DNA from: JBELHR01 sp049607205
Lineage (GTDB): Bacteria; Bacteroidota; Bacteroidia; Flavobacteriales; Flavobacteriaceae
Length of the DNA: 64,000 bases
NCBI GenBank assembly: GCA_049607205.1
Contig: JBMYWH010000004.1
Coordinates: forward strand, 60,070 to 124,069
Direction of reading: 5' to 3'
The notes under the pieces were generated by a model. The model was not told the DNA's origin and did no database searches. It saw only the letters and a program-made list of their open reading frames with translations. Positions 42,835 to 51,208 of the stretch are shown piece after piece. The translations under genes and the position numbers were made by a program. Each line of letters begins with the position of its first letter. Position 1 is the stretch's first letter.

Positions 42835-43904
42835 AAAAGCATGTAAAACATCAGAAACTTGAACGTGTTAATTATGAGGAGGTTTCTCTCTTGGGGACTT
42901 CTTGTGCTAAGATTAAGGATTTTATCAATCACTTTTCTGAGTCTTTCCAGGGTAGCTTGGCTTATTTAGATGGTGATCATGATAGAGAGGCTGAAGTTCC
43001 GGGTTTTGCGAATTACACCTTTAATGATAAAGGTTTTTTCTCTAGTATGACTCATGGGAATATAGAGAAGTCTTCGCGTGAAACGGCTTGGAGTTCTTAT
43101 GATTTGGTTTTAGTTAATGGCAATCATTTTAAGGCAAAAAAACAAATTGTGTTTCTAGATCCACAAAAAAAAGGATCGGTTCTCAGGAGATTAGATCAGC
43201 TTACAGATTTGGTTGCGGTGGTTTGCTTGGATTCTTGGGAAATTTATCCAGAGTTAAATTTAGCAGAGGATTGCCCTGTTTTAAAAAGTGAAGAGGAGTT
43301 GATTTCTTTTCTTCTTTCTAGTTACGAGCTAAAGCCACTTGATGGATTGATTCTTTTAGGCGGTAAAAGCCAGAGAATGGGAAGTGATAAAGGAGAAATT
43401 GTATATGGAAATCAGCCTCAAAAAATCGCTATAGATCAATTATTAGCTGACTCCGGTGTGCTCAATCGCTATTTCAGTGTGCGTCAAGGACAGCATCTTG
43501 AACTATCTAATCGGGTAGAAGATGAATTTTTAAATCTAGGACCTATGGGAGGAATCTTATCCGCTTTTAAACAAAATCCCAATAGAGCTTTGTTGGTTCT
43601 GGCTAATGACTTACCTTATTTAAAAAGTGAACATATTGAATTGTTGATCTCAGAACGGGACCCTAATAAAGTTGCGACTGCATTTAAGGGTCGCTCTAAG
43701 GACTTTGTAGAACCTTTAGTCTGTATCTATGAGCCTAAGGCTTATCCAATATTGTTGAGTTATCTGGCTGCAGGGTATTCTTGCCCTAGAAAAATGTTAA
43801 TCAATAATCAGGTAAAAGTTATAGAGGTAGATGATTCTTGGATTACCAATGTAAATACAAAAGAAGAATTAAGAGCTATTCAAAGTAAAGATGGATTACA
43901 GTAG
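42831..43904 (+). CDS. mobA: Molybdenum cofactor guanylyltransferase (MobA) fused to a degenerate N-terminal domain
   Basis: 357 residues. The C-terminal half (about 170-350) is a MobA NTP-transferase with LLGGKSQRMGSDKG, GPMGGILSAF and LVLANDLPYL. The N-terminal 165 residues resemble a P-loop protein without the GKT consensus (VSLLGTSCAKIKDFINHF, then LAYLDGDHDRE), so it may be a decayed MobB-like domain; that reading is inference. MobA attaches GMP to Mo-molybdopterin. The gene overlaps moaC by four bases and moeB by fourteen. Confidence 0.85.
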   Translation: MKKHVKHQKLERVNYEEVSLLGTSCAKIKDFINHFSESFQGSLAYLDGDHDREAEVPGFANYTFNDKGFFSSMTHGNIEKSSRETAWSSYDLVLVNGNHFKAKKQIVFLDPQKKGSVLRRLDQLTDLVAVVCLDSWEIYPELNLAEDCPVLKSEEELISFLLSSYELKPLDGLILLGGKSQRMGSDKGEIVYGNQPQKIAIDQLLADSGVLNRYFSVRQGQHLELSNRVEDEFLNLGPMGGILSAFKQNPNRALLVLANDLPYLKSEHIELLISERDPNKVATAFKGRSKDFVEPLVCIYEPKAYPILLSYLAAGYSCPRKMLINNQVKVIEVDDSWITNVNTKEELRAIQSKDGLQ

Positions 43905-44919
43905 ACAGATCAGTTTAATTGGCCCTGAAAACCAGCAGCGCATTAACAAAGGGCTCGTCCTTGTTCTTGGAGCCGGTGGTCTAGGGAGTTTTGTCGCAAT
44001 GGCTCTTGCTGCTAGTGGGGTAAAGCATCTTGTTTTAGTTGATTTTGATCAGGTGTCAAATTCCAATTTGCACAGACAGTTTTTATATAAATTAAAGGAT
44101 GTTGGACGCCCTAAGGTGGCTGCGCTTTCTGAGCAGCTCCAAGCTTTGAATCCGGAGATAAATGTCTTGATTCAAGAGAAATTTTTTGATCGTGAATTAG
44201 GGGAAGTTTTATTTCCTAAAGTTGATTTAATTGTGGATTGTTTGGATCATATGCCTTCTAAATATTTGGCAAGTGATTTGGCAGTTGTTTATGGGAAAGC
44301 ATTAGTGTATGGATCTCTTTATAAGCAGACCGCCTATGTTTCTTGTTTTAATTATTTAACTCCTTCAAGCTTAAGATCGGCACATTTGAGAGATTATTTC
44401 AAAGAATCTAAAACTCAAGCAGATTTGTCTTGTCAGCAGGTGGGGATCTTGAATCCTATAGTAAATGTTTGTGCAGGTATGCAAGTGGATTTGGCTCTTA
44501 AGGTTTTGATGGGTAAACAGGGTGAATTGGAAGATGCAATGCAAGTGATTGGTCTTGATCGCTATGATATTTTCAAATTAAAACCTAGTAAGTCTCGAAT
44601 GACAAGAGCTGAAGTCGTTCTTTTAAGGTCTAGGTTAAATAAGGAGATTCATTGGGAGGAATTAAATGGAGATGAAGTGTTATATACACCTTTGAAGAAA
44701 GGTGATCTTCCTGAGTATTTATCCAAATGGAATGTGACTTGTGAGGAGGAGCTGGGTTTAGAAGAGCTTTTGTCAAATTCTTCAATTGATAGACTTTATG
44801 TATTTTGTAAAAGGGGGATAAGTAGTTTGAATTTGATATCTGAACATTCAGAATCTTTTAGGGAAGTAGAATTTATTAATGTAGTTGGAGGATTAGAAAC
44901 ATATGATAAAGGCAAGTGA
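43891..44919 (+). CDS. moeB: MoeB/ThiF-type adenylyltransferase with C-terminal rhodanese-like domain
   Basis: 342 residues. The ThiF-fold core has the ATP loop LGAGGLGSFVA, NLHRQFLY with the catalytic Arg, and VDCLDHMPSKYLASD with the magnesium-site Asp. It would activate MoaD for sulfur loading. The four zinc cysteines usual for MoeB (CxxC pairs) are missing. A C-terminal rhodanese-like segment (about 295-340) has a CKRGISS active loop. It overlaps mobA by 14 bases and the MutS-like gene by 17. Confidence 0.85.
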   Translation: MDYSRQISLIGPENQQRINKGLVLVLGAGGLGSFVAMALAASGVKHLVLVDFDQVSNSNLHRQFLYKLKDVGRPKVAALSEQLQALNPEINVLIQEKFFDRELGEVLFPKVDLIVDCLDHMPSKYLASDLAVVYGKALVYGSLYKQTAYVSCFNYLTPSSLRSAHLRDYFKESKTQADLSCQQVGILNPIVNVCAGMQVDLALKVLMGKQGELEDAMQVIGLDRYDIFKLKPSKSRMTRAEVVLLRSRLNKEIHWEELNGDEVLYTPLKKGDLPEYLSKWNVTCEEELGLEELLSNSSIDRLYVFCKRGISSLNLISEHSESFREVEFINVVGGLETYDKGK

Positions 44920-46678
44920 TTATTATAAAGAAAAGTTTGAATTAGCTTCTAAAGCTTATTCAAAGCTTAAAAAAGAAAGAAGATGGGTTGGGTTGATTCG
45001 TCTGATAGTATTTGTGCTTACGGCAAGCTTGGTGTATAATTTTTATCAAAACACTGTTGTCTGGTCTTTGAGTTTAATCTTAGGTTTAAGCGTGTTTTTG
45101 TTTCTAGTTAGAAAGCATGTAGATCAGAAAAAGGGTTTGATTTCTTTATTGAACCGTATGGAATTGTTGAAGAACTATCAGTCACTTCTCGATGGTGATT
45201 CTAGTTTTCAAAACGATGGCAGTAAATGGGAACCACAAGTACATGCCTATAGTAATGATTTGGATTTATTTGGTCAGGGTTCCTTTTTTCAATTGCTTAA
45301 TACTACGGTGACCCCACAAGGGGAACATGTGTTAGCCTCTAAGTTGCTCTCCAATGATATTGTTGAAATTCAAGAGAAACAGAATTTTATTAAGGAGTTA
45401 GCTGGCTTGTCTGATTTTAGACTAGAGTTTTCCACTCAGGCTAAAGGTCGAGAAGTCTCAGTAGAAAAAATAGAGCAGACCTATAAGTTCCTTGAAGATT
45501 ATCAAGACAGTGGACTTAAGATATCTTCGATGGTTGTTCATTTGTTTTCCACAGTTAGTGTGGGGTTACTTCTGGGTGTTTCGTTTTTCAGCCTTCCTTT
45601 TGTATTGCTTTTAATTTGGGGAATTATTGGACTTGTCCTTACGGGTGTCTACTTCAAACGAACCAATGATTTCAGTAGTATAACTGATGATTTACTTCCT
45701 GTTCTGCAAGGACAGGCTAATTTATTGGATTATGCTCAGAAGGTGACTTTTCACACCTTACATGGAAAAAATCTTCAATCTTTATTTCAATTGGATAGGC
45801 TCAACCCTGGAGCTGTTATAGGGCAATTCTCAAGAATTATTTCCCGATTGGACCAGCGTAATAATATGATGATTGGTGTTCTGGCAAACGCTTTGTTGCT
45901 GTGGGATATTAGGCAAATGAATGCGGTGAATAAGTGGTTAGATTCTTATAGATCTTTATGGGGGAACTGGAGACGCAGTTTAGCTGAATTGGATGCTTCT
46001 AAGGCTTTAGCGGATTTTGTGTTTCACCACCCTGATTATTCTTTCGCTAGTTTGACAGCGGATCGGGGACAGGTTGTGGCAAGGGGCTTGGGACATCCTT
46101 TGATTGATCAGGAGCATTTGGTTAAAAACGACATGGAATTAAAGCGTGGGAATTTATGGGTGGTAACGGGCGCAAATATGGCTGGGAAATCCACTTTTTT
46201 AAGAAGTTTGGGATTAAGTGTTATGATGTCAAATATGGGATTGCCGGTCTGTGCTTCAGAGTTTGAGTACCATCCTGTACGTTTAATTAGCTCTATGAGA
46301 ACTTCTGATTCCTTAATGGAGCAATCTTCTTATTTTCATGCCGAGTTATATCGTTTAAAATATGTACTGAATCACGCCTTAGAACAAGAGTATCTGGTGT
46401 TGTTAGATGAGATTTTGAAAGGAACGAATTCAGTAGATAAAGCTGAAGGGTCTTTTAGATATTTAAGAAAATTACATAGAGGGCCTTCAAGTATTGTAGT
46501 GGCCACTCATGATCTGAGTTTATGTGATCTAGCGAATGATTCTCAGACTGTGTCAAATTATTTTTTTGAGGCTGATATTAAGGCGGATGAATTAAGTTTT
46601 GATTATAAGCTTCAGCATGGGATTTGCAAGAATATGAATGCGAGTTACTTACTTAAGAAAATGGATTTGATCGACTAA
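44903..46678 (+). CDS. Membrane-associated MutS-family ATPase
   Basis: 591 residues. Two membrane helices lie near residues 27-65 (VGLIRLIVFVL and LSLILGLSVFLFLV), a further hydrophobic pair around 205-245, then the MutS ATPase domain: Walker A GANMAGKSTFLRS near 421-433, the MutS-type MRTSDSLMEQSSYFHAEL, and Walker B YLVLLDEILKGTNS. It lacks the N-terminal mismatch-recognition domain of MutS1. The family is known in Bacteroidota but I know of no assigned function. Translationally linked to the Moco operon by a 17-base overlap. Confidence 0.85.
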   Translation: MIKASDYYKEKFELASKAYSKLKKERRWVGLIRLIVFVLTASLVYNFYQNTVVWSLSLILGLSVFLFLVRKHVDQKKGLISLLNRMELLKNYQSLLDGDSSFQNDGSKWEPQVHAYSNDLDLFGQGSFFQLLNTTVTPQGEHVLASKLLSNDIVEIQEKQNFIKELAGLSDFRLEFSTQAKGREVSVEKIEQTYKFLEDYQDSGLKISSMVVHLFSTVSVGLLLGVSFFSLPFVLLLIWGIIGLVLTGVYFKRTNDFSSITDDLLPVLQGQANLLDYAQKVTFHTLHGKNLQSLFQLDRLNPGAVIGQFSRIISRLDQRNNMMIGVLANALLLWDIRQMNAVNKWLDSYRSLWGNWRRSLAELDASKALADFVFHHPDYSFASLTADRGQVVARGLGHPLIDQEHLVKNDMELKRGNLWVVTGANMAGKSTFLRSLGLSVMMSNMGLPVCASEFEYHPVRLISSMRTSDSLMEQSSYFHAELYRLKYVLNHALEQEYLVLLDEILKGTNSVDKAEGSFRYLRKLHRGPSSIVVATHDLSLCDLANDSQTVSNYFFEADIKADELSFDYKLQHGICKNMNASYLLKKMDLID

Positions 46679-47097
46679 GGATGGGCGTTGATCCAGACAT
46701 GTCCTTTTGTTGTGAATTCTTTTTTCCAGATGGGAACCGTTTCTTTTAAGGTCTTGATTGCGTAACTACAAGCTTGTTGAGCTGCTTCTTTATGGGCAGA
46801 GGATACCGCTATAATCACCGGTATTTCACCGATTTCTAGACTTCCGATAGCATGATGTATGGCGATTTTTTTAATCTCGAAGCGTTGGAGACATTGATCT
46901 GCAATTTTTTGCATTTCTTTAATTGCCATAGGTTTGTAGGCACTGAATTCGAGGCGGTTTACCTCTTCTCCTTTATTGTGATTGCGTACGGTTCCTATAA
47001 AGCATTCAATGGCTCCGCAAGAGGGGTCTTTCGTGAAGTTAAAGGCTTGGTTTAAGTCTAGGGCTTGATCGCTAAGTATGATTTGAGTTTTATTCAT
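46675..47097 (-). CDS. moaE: Molybdopterin synthase catalytic subunit MoaE
   Basis: 140 residues: AIECFIGTVRNHNKGEEV, RLEFSAYKPMAIKEM, HHAIGSLEIGEIPVIIAVSS and the catalytic-Lys region VPIWKKEFTTKGHVWINAHP are MoaE signatures. With MoaD it converts cyclic pyranopterin monophosphate to molybdopterin. It follows moaD by two bases on the minus strand, and its stop shares a CTAA overlap with the MutS-like gene. Confidence 0.96.
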   Translation of the reverse strand: MNKTQIILSDQALDLNQAFNFTKDPSCGAIECFIGTVRNHNKGEEVNRLEFSAYKPMAIKEMQKIADQCLQRFEIKKIAIHHAIGSLEIGEIPVIIAVSSAHKEAAQQACSYAIKTLKETVPIWKKEFTTKGHVWINAHP

Positions 47098-47099
47098 GA

Positions 47100-47345
47100 T
47101 TAACCTCCGGCTACTGGTGGGATTAAAGCTATCTGATCACCATCTTTAATGGATTCATCTTCTTGGGCGTAAGTTTCATTTATAGCAATAGTGAAATTCG
47201 AATATTCCTTAAGTTCAGGAAAAAAATGCATCAATGCTTCTTTGAATTCTACTACGGAAAGTTCTTGTTCAAATTGAATTTCATTTAAATCAGGGTCAAT
47301 GATTTCAGAAATAATTCCAAAGCTTAAAAGTTGTATTGTTATCAT
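47100..47345 (-). CDS. moaD: Molybdopterin synthase sulfur carrier subunit MoaD
   Basis: 81 residues, ubiquitin-like, ending in the essential Gly-Gly (LIPPVAGG) that is adenylated by MoeB and thiocarboxylated. It precedes moaE by two bases. Its promoter is divergent from queG and lies within the 29-base gap. Confidence 0.95.
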   Translation of the reverse strand: MITIQLLSFGIISEIIDPDLNEIQFEQELSVVEFKEALMHFFPELKEYSNFTIAINETYAQEDESIKDGDQIALIPPVAGG

Positions 47346-47369
47346 AGTTCAAAATTATAGGTAAATTTG
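47336..47369 (+). promoter_or_regulatory. Promoter of queG; predicts leaderless mRNA
   Basis: TTG (47336-47338), 23 bases, TAAATTTG (47362-47369). The -7 box ends five bases before the queG ATG at 47375. The -33 lies inside the moaD coding start, and the two -7 boxes are only four bases apart. Confidence 0.6.
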
Positions 47370-47380
47370 TCCTTATGCAA
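47350..47380 (-). promoter_or_regulatory. Promoter of moaD-moaE; predicts leaderless mRNA
   Basis: Minus-strand TTG (47378-47380), 20 bases, TAATTTTG (47350-47357). The -7 box ends four bases before the moaD ATG. The -33 lies inside the queG coding start. Confidence 0.65.
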
Positions 47381-48310
47381 GAGAATTTAAAAGCACAGGC
47401 TAGTGAATTGATTAAATCTAAGGCTTTAGCCCTTGGATTCACTTCGATTGGTATTGCTAAAGCTAGGTTTTTAGAGGAAGAGGCAGCTCCCTTTGAACAG
47501 TGGCTTAATAAAGGGTATCAAGGAGAAATGAGTTATTTAGAGCGTAATTTTGACAAGCGACTCGATCCAAGATTACTTGTAGATGGAGCAAAATCTGTCA
47601 TCTCTCTTTCTTATAATTATTTTCCTCAAGAGGAGCAGCGCTCAGATAGTTATAAGGTTGCTCGCTATGCCTACGGTCAAGACTATCATCATGTTATTAA
47701 GGATAAACTCAAAGAATTGGTTTCTTTTATTCATCAGGAAATTGGTGAGGTTGGTGGTCGAGCATTTACCGATTCTGCTCCTGTGTTAGAGCGTGCTTGG
47801 GCCCAAGAATCCGGTTTGGGATGGCGTGGTAAGAATTCACTGTTACTACAGAAGAATGCTGGTTCTTATTTTTTTCTAGCAGAACTCATTTTAGATATGG
47901 ATCTTGCTTATGATGTACCTTTTACTCAAGATCATTGTGGAAGCTGTACCAAGTGTATTGATGCTTGTCCAACTGGAGCGATCCTGGATCACAATCAGGT
48001 TGATGGCTCTAAGTGTATTTCTTATTTCACTATTGAATTAAAGGAAGAGCTTCCTTCTAGTATGAAAGGTCAGTTTGAGGATTGGATGTTCGGTTGTGAT
48101 ATATGTCAAGAGGTTTGTCCATGGAATCGGTTTTCAGCACCTCATCAGGAGTCTTTATTTCAACCCAACTCGAAACTCTTGAACTATTCAAAGAAGGAAT
48201 GGGAAGATTTGAGTCAAGAGTTGTTTTCTGAAGTGTTCAAGAAGTCCGCTGTAAAAAGGACGAAGTATTCAGGTCTGATGAGAAATGTTTCTTTTCTAAG
48301 CGAAGATTAG
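47375..48310 (+). CDS. queG: Epoxyqueuosine reductase QueG
   Basis: 311 residues, a cobalamin-dependent enzyme with two 4Fe-4S clusters: CGSCTKCIDACPTGAI and CDICQEVCPW plus the linking Cys in GSKCISYFT. The N-terminal part has LGFTSIGIAKARF and GYQGEMSYLERN typical of QueG. It makes queuosine at the tRNA wobble base. It is transcribed alone, divergent from moaD. Confidence 0.96.
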   Translation: MQENLKAQASELIKSKALALGFTSIGIAKARFLEEEAAPFEQWLNKGYQGEMSYLERNFDKRLDPRLLVDGAKSVISLSYNYFPQEEQRSDSYKVARYAYGQDYHHVIKDKLKELVSFIHQEIGEVGGRAFTDSAPVLERAWAQESGLGWRGKNSLLLQKNAGSYFFLAELILDMDLAYDVPFTQDHCGSCTKCIDACPTGAILDHNQVDGSKCISYFTIELKEELPSSMKGQFEDWMFGCDICQEVCPWNRFSAPHQESLFQPNSKLLNYSKKEWEDLSQELFSEVFKKSAVKRTKYSGLMRNVSFLSED

Positions 48311-48329
48311 TATTCGGTACAGAAGTTCT

Positions 48330-48337
48330 TATATTTG
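48330..48337 (+). promoter_or_regulatory. -7 promoter element for maeB
   Basis: TATATTTG, a perfect TAnnTTTG, 17 bases before the maeB ATG at 48355. Confidence 0.6.
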
Positions 48338-48354
48338 TAGCTAAATTTTTTAAG

Positions 48355-50622
48355 ATGGATGAGCAAAAAATAAGGCGAGAAGCCCTACTGTATCACGCTA
48401 AACCGCAACCAGGTAAGATCGCGGTGGTGCCAACAAAAAAACATTCTTCACAAAGAGACTTATCATTGGCCTATTCTCCTGGGGTTGCAGAACCTTGTTT
48501 AGAGATTGCAAAAGACAAAGCCAATGTCTATAAATATACTTCAAAAGGGAACTTAGTCGCTGTAATTTCAAATGGGACTGCGGTTCTTGGGTTGGGTGAT
48601 ATCGGTCCAGAAGCCTCTAAACCAGTAATGGAAGGGAAAGGATTACTATTTAAGATTTTTGCAGGAATTGATGTATTTGATATTGAGGTAGATGCTACTG
48701 ATGTGGATAAATTCGTTGAAACTGTTAAAGCCATTGCACCAACCTTTGGTGGAATTAATCTTGAAGATATCAAGGCTCCTGAGGCTTTTGAAATAGAGAG
48801 ACGTTTGAAGGAGGAATTAGATATTCCTGTAATGCACGATGATCAGCATGGTACAGCCATTATTTCTGCTGCTGCGCTTAAAAATGCAGTAGAACTTGCA
48901 GAGAAGAAAATGGATGAGGTCAAAGTTGTTGTAAACGGAGCTGGGGCAGCTGCTATTTCTTGTACGCGTTTGTACATGAGATTAGGAGTTAAGAGAGAGA
49001 ATGTGGTGATGTGCGACTCTAAAGGAGTAATTCGTAAGGATCGCGAAGGATTGACTTCTCAGAAATTAGAATTCGCTACAGATCGTGATTTGAATACCTT
49101 GGAAGAGGCAATGGTAGATTCCGACGTTTTTATCGGGCTTTCTAAAGGGGATGTGGTCACTCCTGCTATGCTTTTGACTATGGCGGATACGCCTATTGTG
49201 TTTGCTATGGCGAATCCAGATCCAGAGATTAAATACGATGTTGCGATTGCAACTAGAAAAGATATTATTATGGCAACAGGACGTTCGGATCATCCTAATC
49301 AGGTGAACAACGTTCTTGGTTTCCCATTCATATTCCGTGGAGCTTTAGATGTTAAGGCTACTGCAATTAATGAAGAAATGAAAATGGCTGCGGTTCATGC
49401 CTTAGCCGATTTGGCAAAAACCAATGTGCCAGAAAAAGTAAACTTAGTCTATGAAGAGGTAAATCTTCAATACGGGAAAAACTATATTATTCCTAAGCCA
49501 TTTGACCCAAGATTGATTTCTGAAATTCCACCAGCAATTGCAAAGGCAGCTATGGAATCTGGAGTTGCTCAAGAACCTATTGAGAACTGGGAGAAATACA
49601 AGGATGAGCTTCAAGCTCGTTTAAGTACAGGTTCTAAGATGGTTAGATTGCTTCACGATAGAGCAAAATCCGACCCTAAGCGAATTGTATTTGCTGAGGC
49701 GGATCATTTAGATGTTTTGAAAGCAGCTCAGATTGTTCATGATGAACGAATAGGTTATCCAATTCTATTAGGAGATCGAGAAGTTATTCTTGAATTGAAG
49801 GAAGAAATTGGCTTTTCTGCTGAGGTTCCGATTATTGATCCTAAATCTTCAGAAGCAAAAGCTTCTAGATATCGATTTGCAGATAAATATTGGGAGGCAA
49901 AAAGAAGAAAGGGGATTACCCAACTTGACGCCCGAAAATGGATGAGAGAACGTAATTACTATGCTTCAATGATGGTCAATGAAGGTGAAGCTGATTGTTT
50001 GATTACGGGTTATTCTCGAAATTATGCTACCGTTGTTAAGCCTATAATAGAACTTATCGGTACTGCTAAGGGAATTTCTAGAATTGCTGCAGCGAACTTG
50101 ATGATGACTAAGAGAGGCCCTATGTTCTTGGCCGATACGACAATCAATATTAATCCAACGGCGGAACATTTAGCAAAAATATCTCATCTGACTTCTTCTT
50201 TAGTGAAGCGCTTTGGGATGAATCCTGTAATGGCTATGCTCTCCTTTGCGAATTTTGGTGTTAGTAATTCAGAAAGTGCACGTAAAACTCAGGAGGCAGT
50301 AAAGTATATTCATAAGCATTATCCAAATGTAATTATTGATGGAGAATTGCAGGCTGACTTCGCTTTAAACCCTGAATTATTAGAAAAAGAATTTCCTTTT
50401 TCAAAGTTGAATGGAAAGAAGGTAAATACACTTATTTTTCCTAACTTAGAATCAGCGAATATCACCTATAAGTTAATGAAGGAACTAGATGGTACTGAGT
50501 CTATTGGTCCAATTATTATGGGATTAGATAAGCCAGCACATATTATACAATTAGGTGCAAGTGTAGATGAAATGGTCAATATTGCGGCAATAGCTGTAAT
50601 AGATGCTCAAGAAAGAAAATAA
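48355..50622 (+). CDS. maeB: NADP-dependent malic enzyme with phosphotransacetylase-like domain
   Basis: 755 residues. The N-terminal about 410 residues are malic enzyme (HSSQRDLSLAYSPGVAEPC, HDDQHGTAIISAAAL, VVVNGAGAAAISC for NADP). The C-terminal about 325 are a phosphate acetyltransferase-like domain (PKRIVFAEADHLDVLKAAQ, INPTAEHLAKIS), the MaeB layout in which that domain is regulatory and not catalytic. It decarboxylates malate to pyruvate. The ruvA gene begins one base after its stop. Confidence 0.95.
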   Translation: MDEQKIRREALLYHAKPQPGKIAVVPTKKHSSQRDLSLAYSPGVAEPCLEIAKDKANVYKYTSKGNLVAVISNGTAVLGLGDIGPEASKPVMEGKGLLFKIFAGIDVFDIEVDATDVDKFVETVKAIAPTFGGINLEDIKAPEAFEIERRLKEELDIPVMHDDQHGTAIISAAALKNAVELAEKKMDEVKVVVNGAGAAAISCTRLYMRLGVKRENVVMCDSKGVIRKDREGLTSQKLEFATDRDLNTLEEAMVDSDVFIGLSKGDVVTPAMLLTMADTPIVFAMANPDPEIKYDVAIATRKDIIMATGRSDHPNQVNNVLGFPFIFRGALDVKATAINEEMKMAAVHALADLAKTNVPEKVNLVYEEVNLQYGKNYIIPKPFDPRLISEIPPAIAKAAMESGVAQEPIENWEKYKDELQARLSTGSKMVRLLHDRAKSDPKRIVFAEADHLDVLKAAQIVHDERIGYPILLGDREVILELKEEIGFSAEVPIIDPKSSEAKASRYRFADKYWEAKRRKGITQLDARKWMRERNYYASMMVNEGEADCLITGYSRNYATVVKPIIELIGTAKGISRIAAANLMMTKRGPMFLADTTININPTAEHLAKISHLTSSLVKRFGMNPVMAMLSFANFGVSNSESARKTQEAVKYIHKHYPNVIIDGELQADFALNPELLEKEFPFSKLNGKKVNTLIFPNLESANITYKLMKELDGTESIGPIIMGLDKPAHIIQLGASVDEMVNIAAIAVIDAQERK

Positions 50623-50623
50623 T

Positions 50624-51205
50624 ATGATTAACCACCTTCGAGGAAAATTAGTAGAAAAAAATCCAACCTATGCCGTTATTGAATGTAACGGTGTAGGTTA
50701 TTTTGTTAATATATCCCTTCAAACTTTTGGAGCTTTAGGAGATCAGGAAGCGGTGTTTCTATATACCCATATGATCGTAAGAGAAGATGCTCATACCTTA
50801 TTTGGATTTAAAACCGTTTTGGAACGCGAGATCTTTAGATTACTGATTTCTGTGTCTGGAGTGGGGCCGAGTACGGCAAGAACGATGTTGTCCTCTATGT
50901 CTCCGGAGGAGATTCAGCAAGGAATTGTTGGAGCGGATGTGGCTTTGATTCAATCTGTCAAGGGAATCGGAGCAAAAACTGCCCAACGTGTCATTCTCGA
51001 CTTGAAGGATAAGATCATGAAGACCTATCAATTGGATGAGGTGGTACCTCAAAGAGAGATTTCCAGTAAAGAAGAGGCAATTTCTGCATTGGAGGTTCTT
51101 GGATTTACAAGAAAACAATGTGAAAAAGTGATCAATGGACTTCTTAAAATTGATCCACAACTCAGCGTTGAAGAACTCATTAAAAAAGCATTGAAAAGCC
51201 TGTAG
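50624..51205 (+). CDS. ruvA: Holliday junction branch migration protein RuvA
   Basis: 193 residues from the ATG at 50624 (MINHLRGKLVEKN). The OB fold at the N-terminus, two helix-hairpin-helix motifs in the middle (LLISVSGVGPSTARTML, SVKGIGAKTAQRVILDL) and a UBA-like C-terminal domain (ALEVLGFTRKQCEKVI) are present. An upstream frame from 50603 would overlap maeB by 20 bases, and MINHLRG is the usual RuvA start. The ruvA-sprA-gcvH order is conserved in Flavobacteria. Confidence 0.96.
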   Translation: MINHLRGKLVEKNPTYAVIECNGVGYFVNISLQTFGALGDQEAVFLYTHMIVREDAHTLFGFKTVLEREIFRLLISVSGVGPSTARTMLSSMSPEEIQQGIVGADVALIQSVKGIGAKTAQRVILDLKDKIMKTYQLDEVVPQREISSKEEAISALEVLGFTRKQCEKVINGLLKIDPQLSVEELIKKALKSL

Positions 51206-51208
51206 ACC

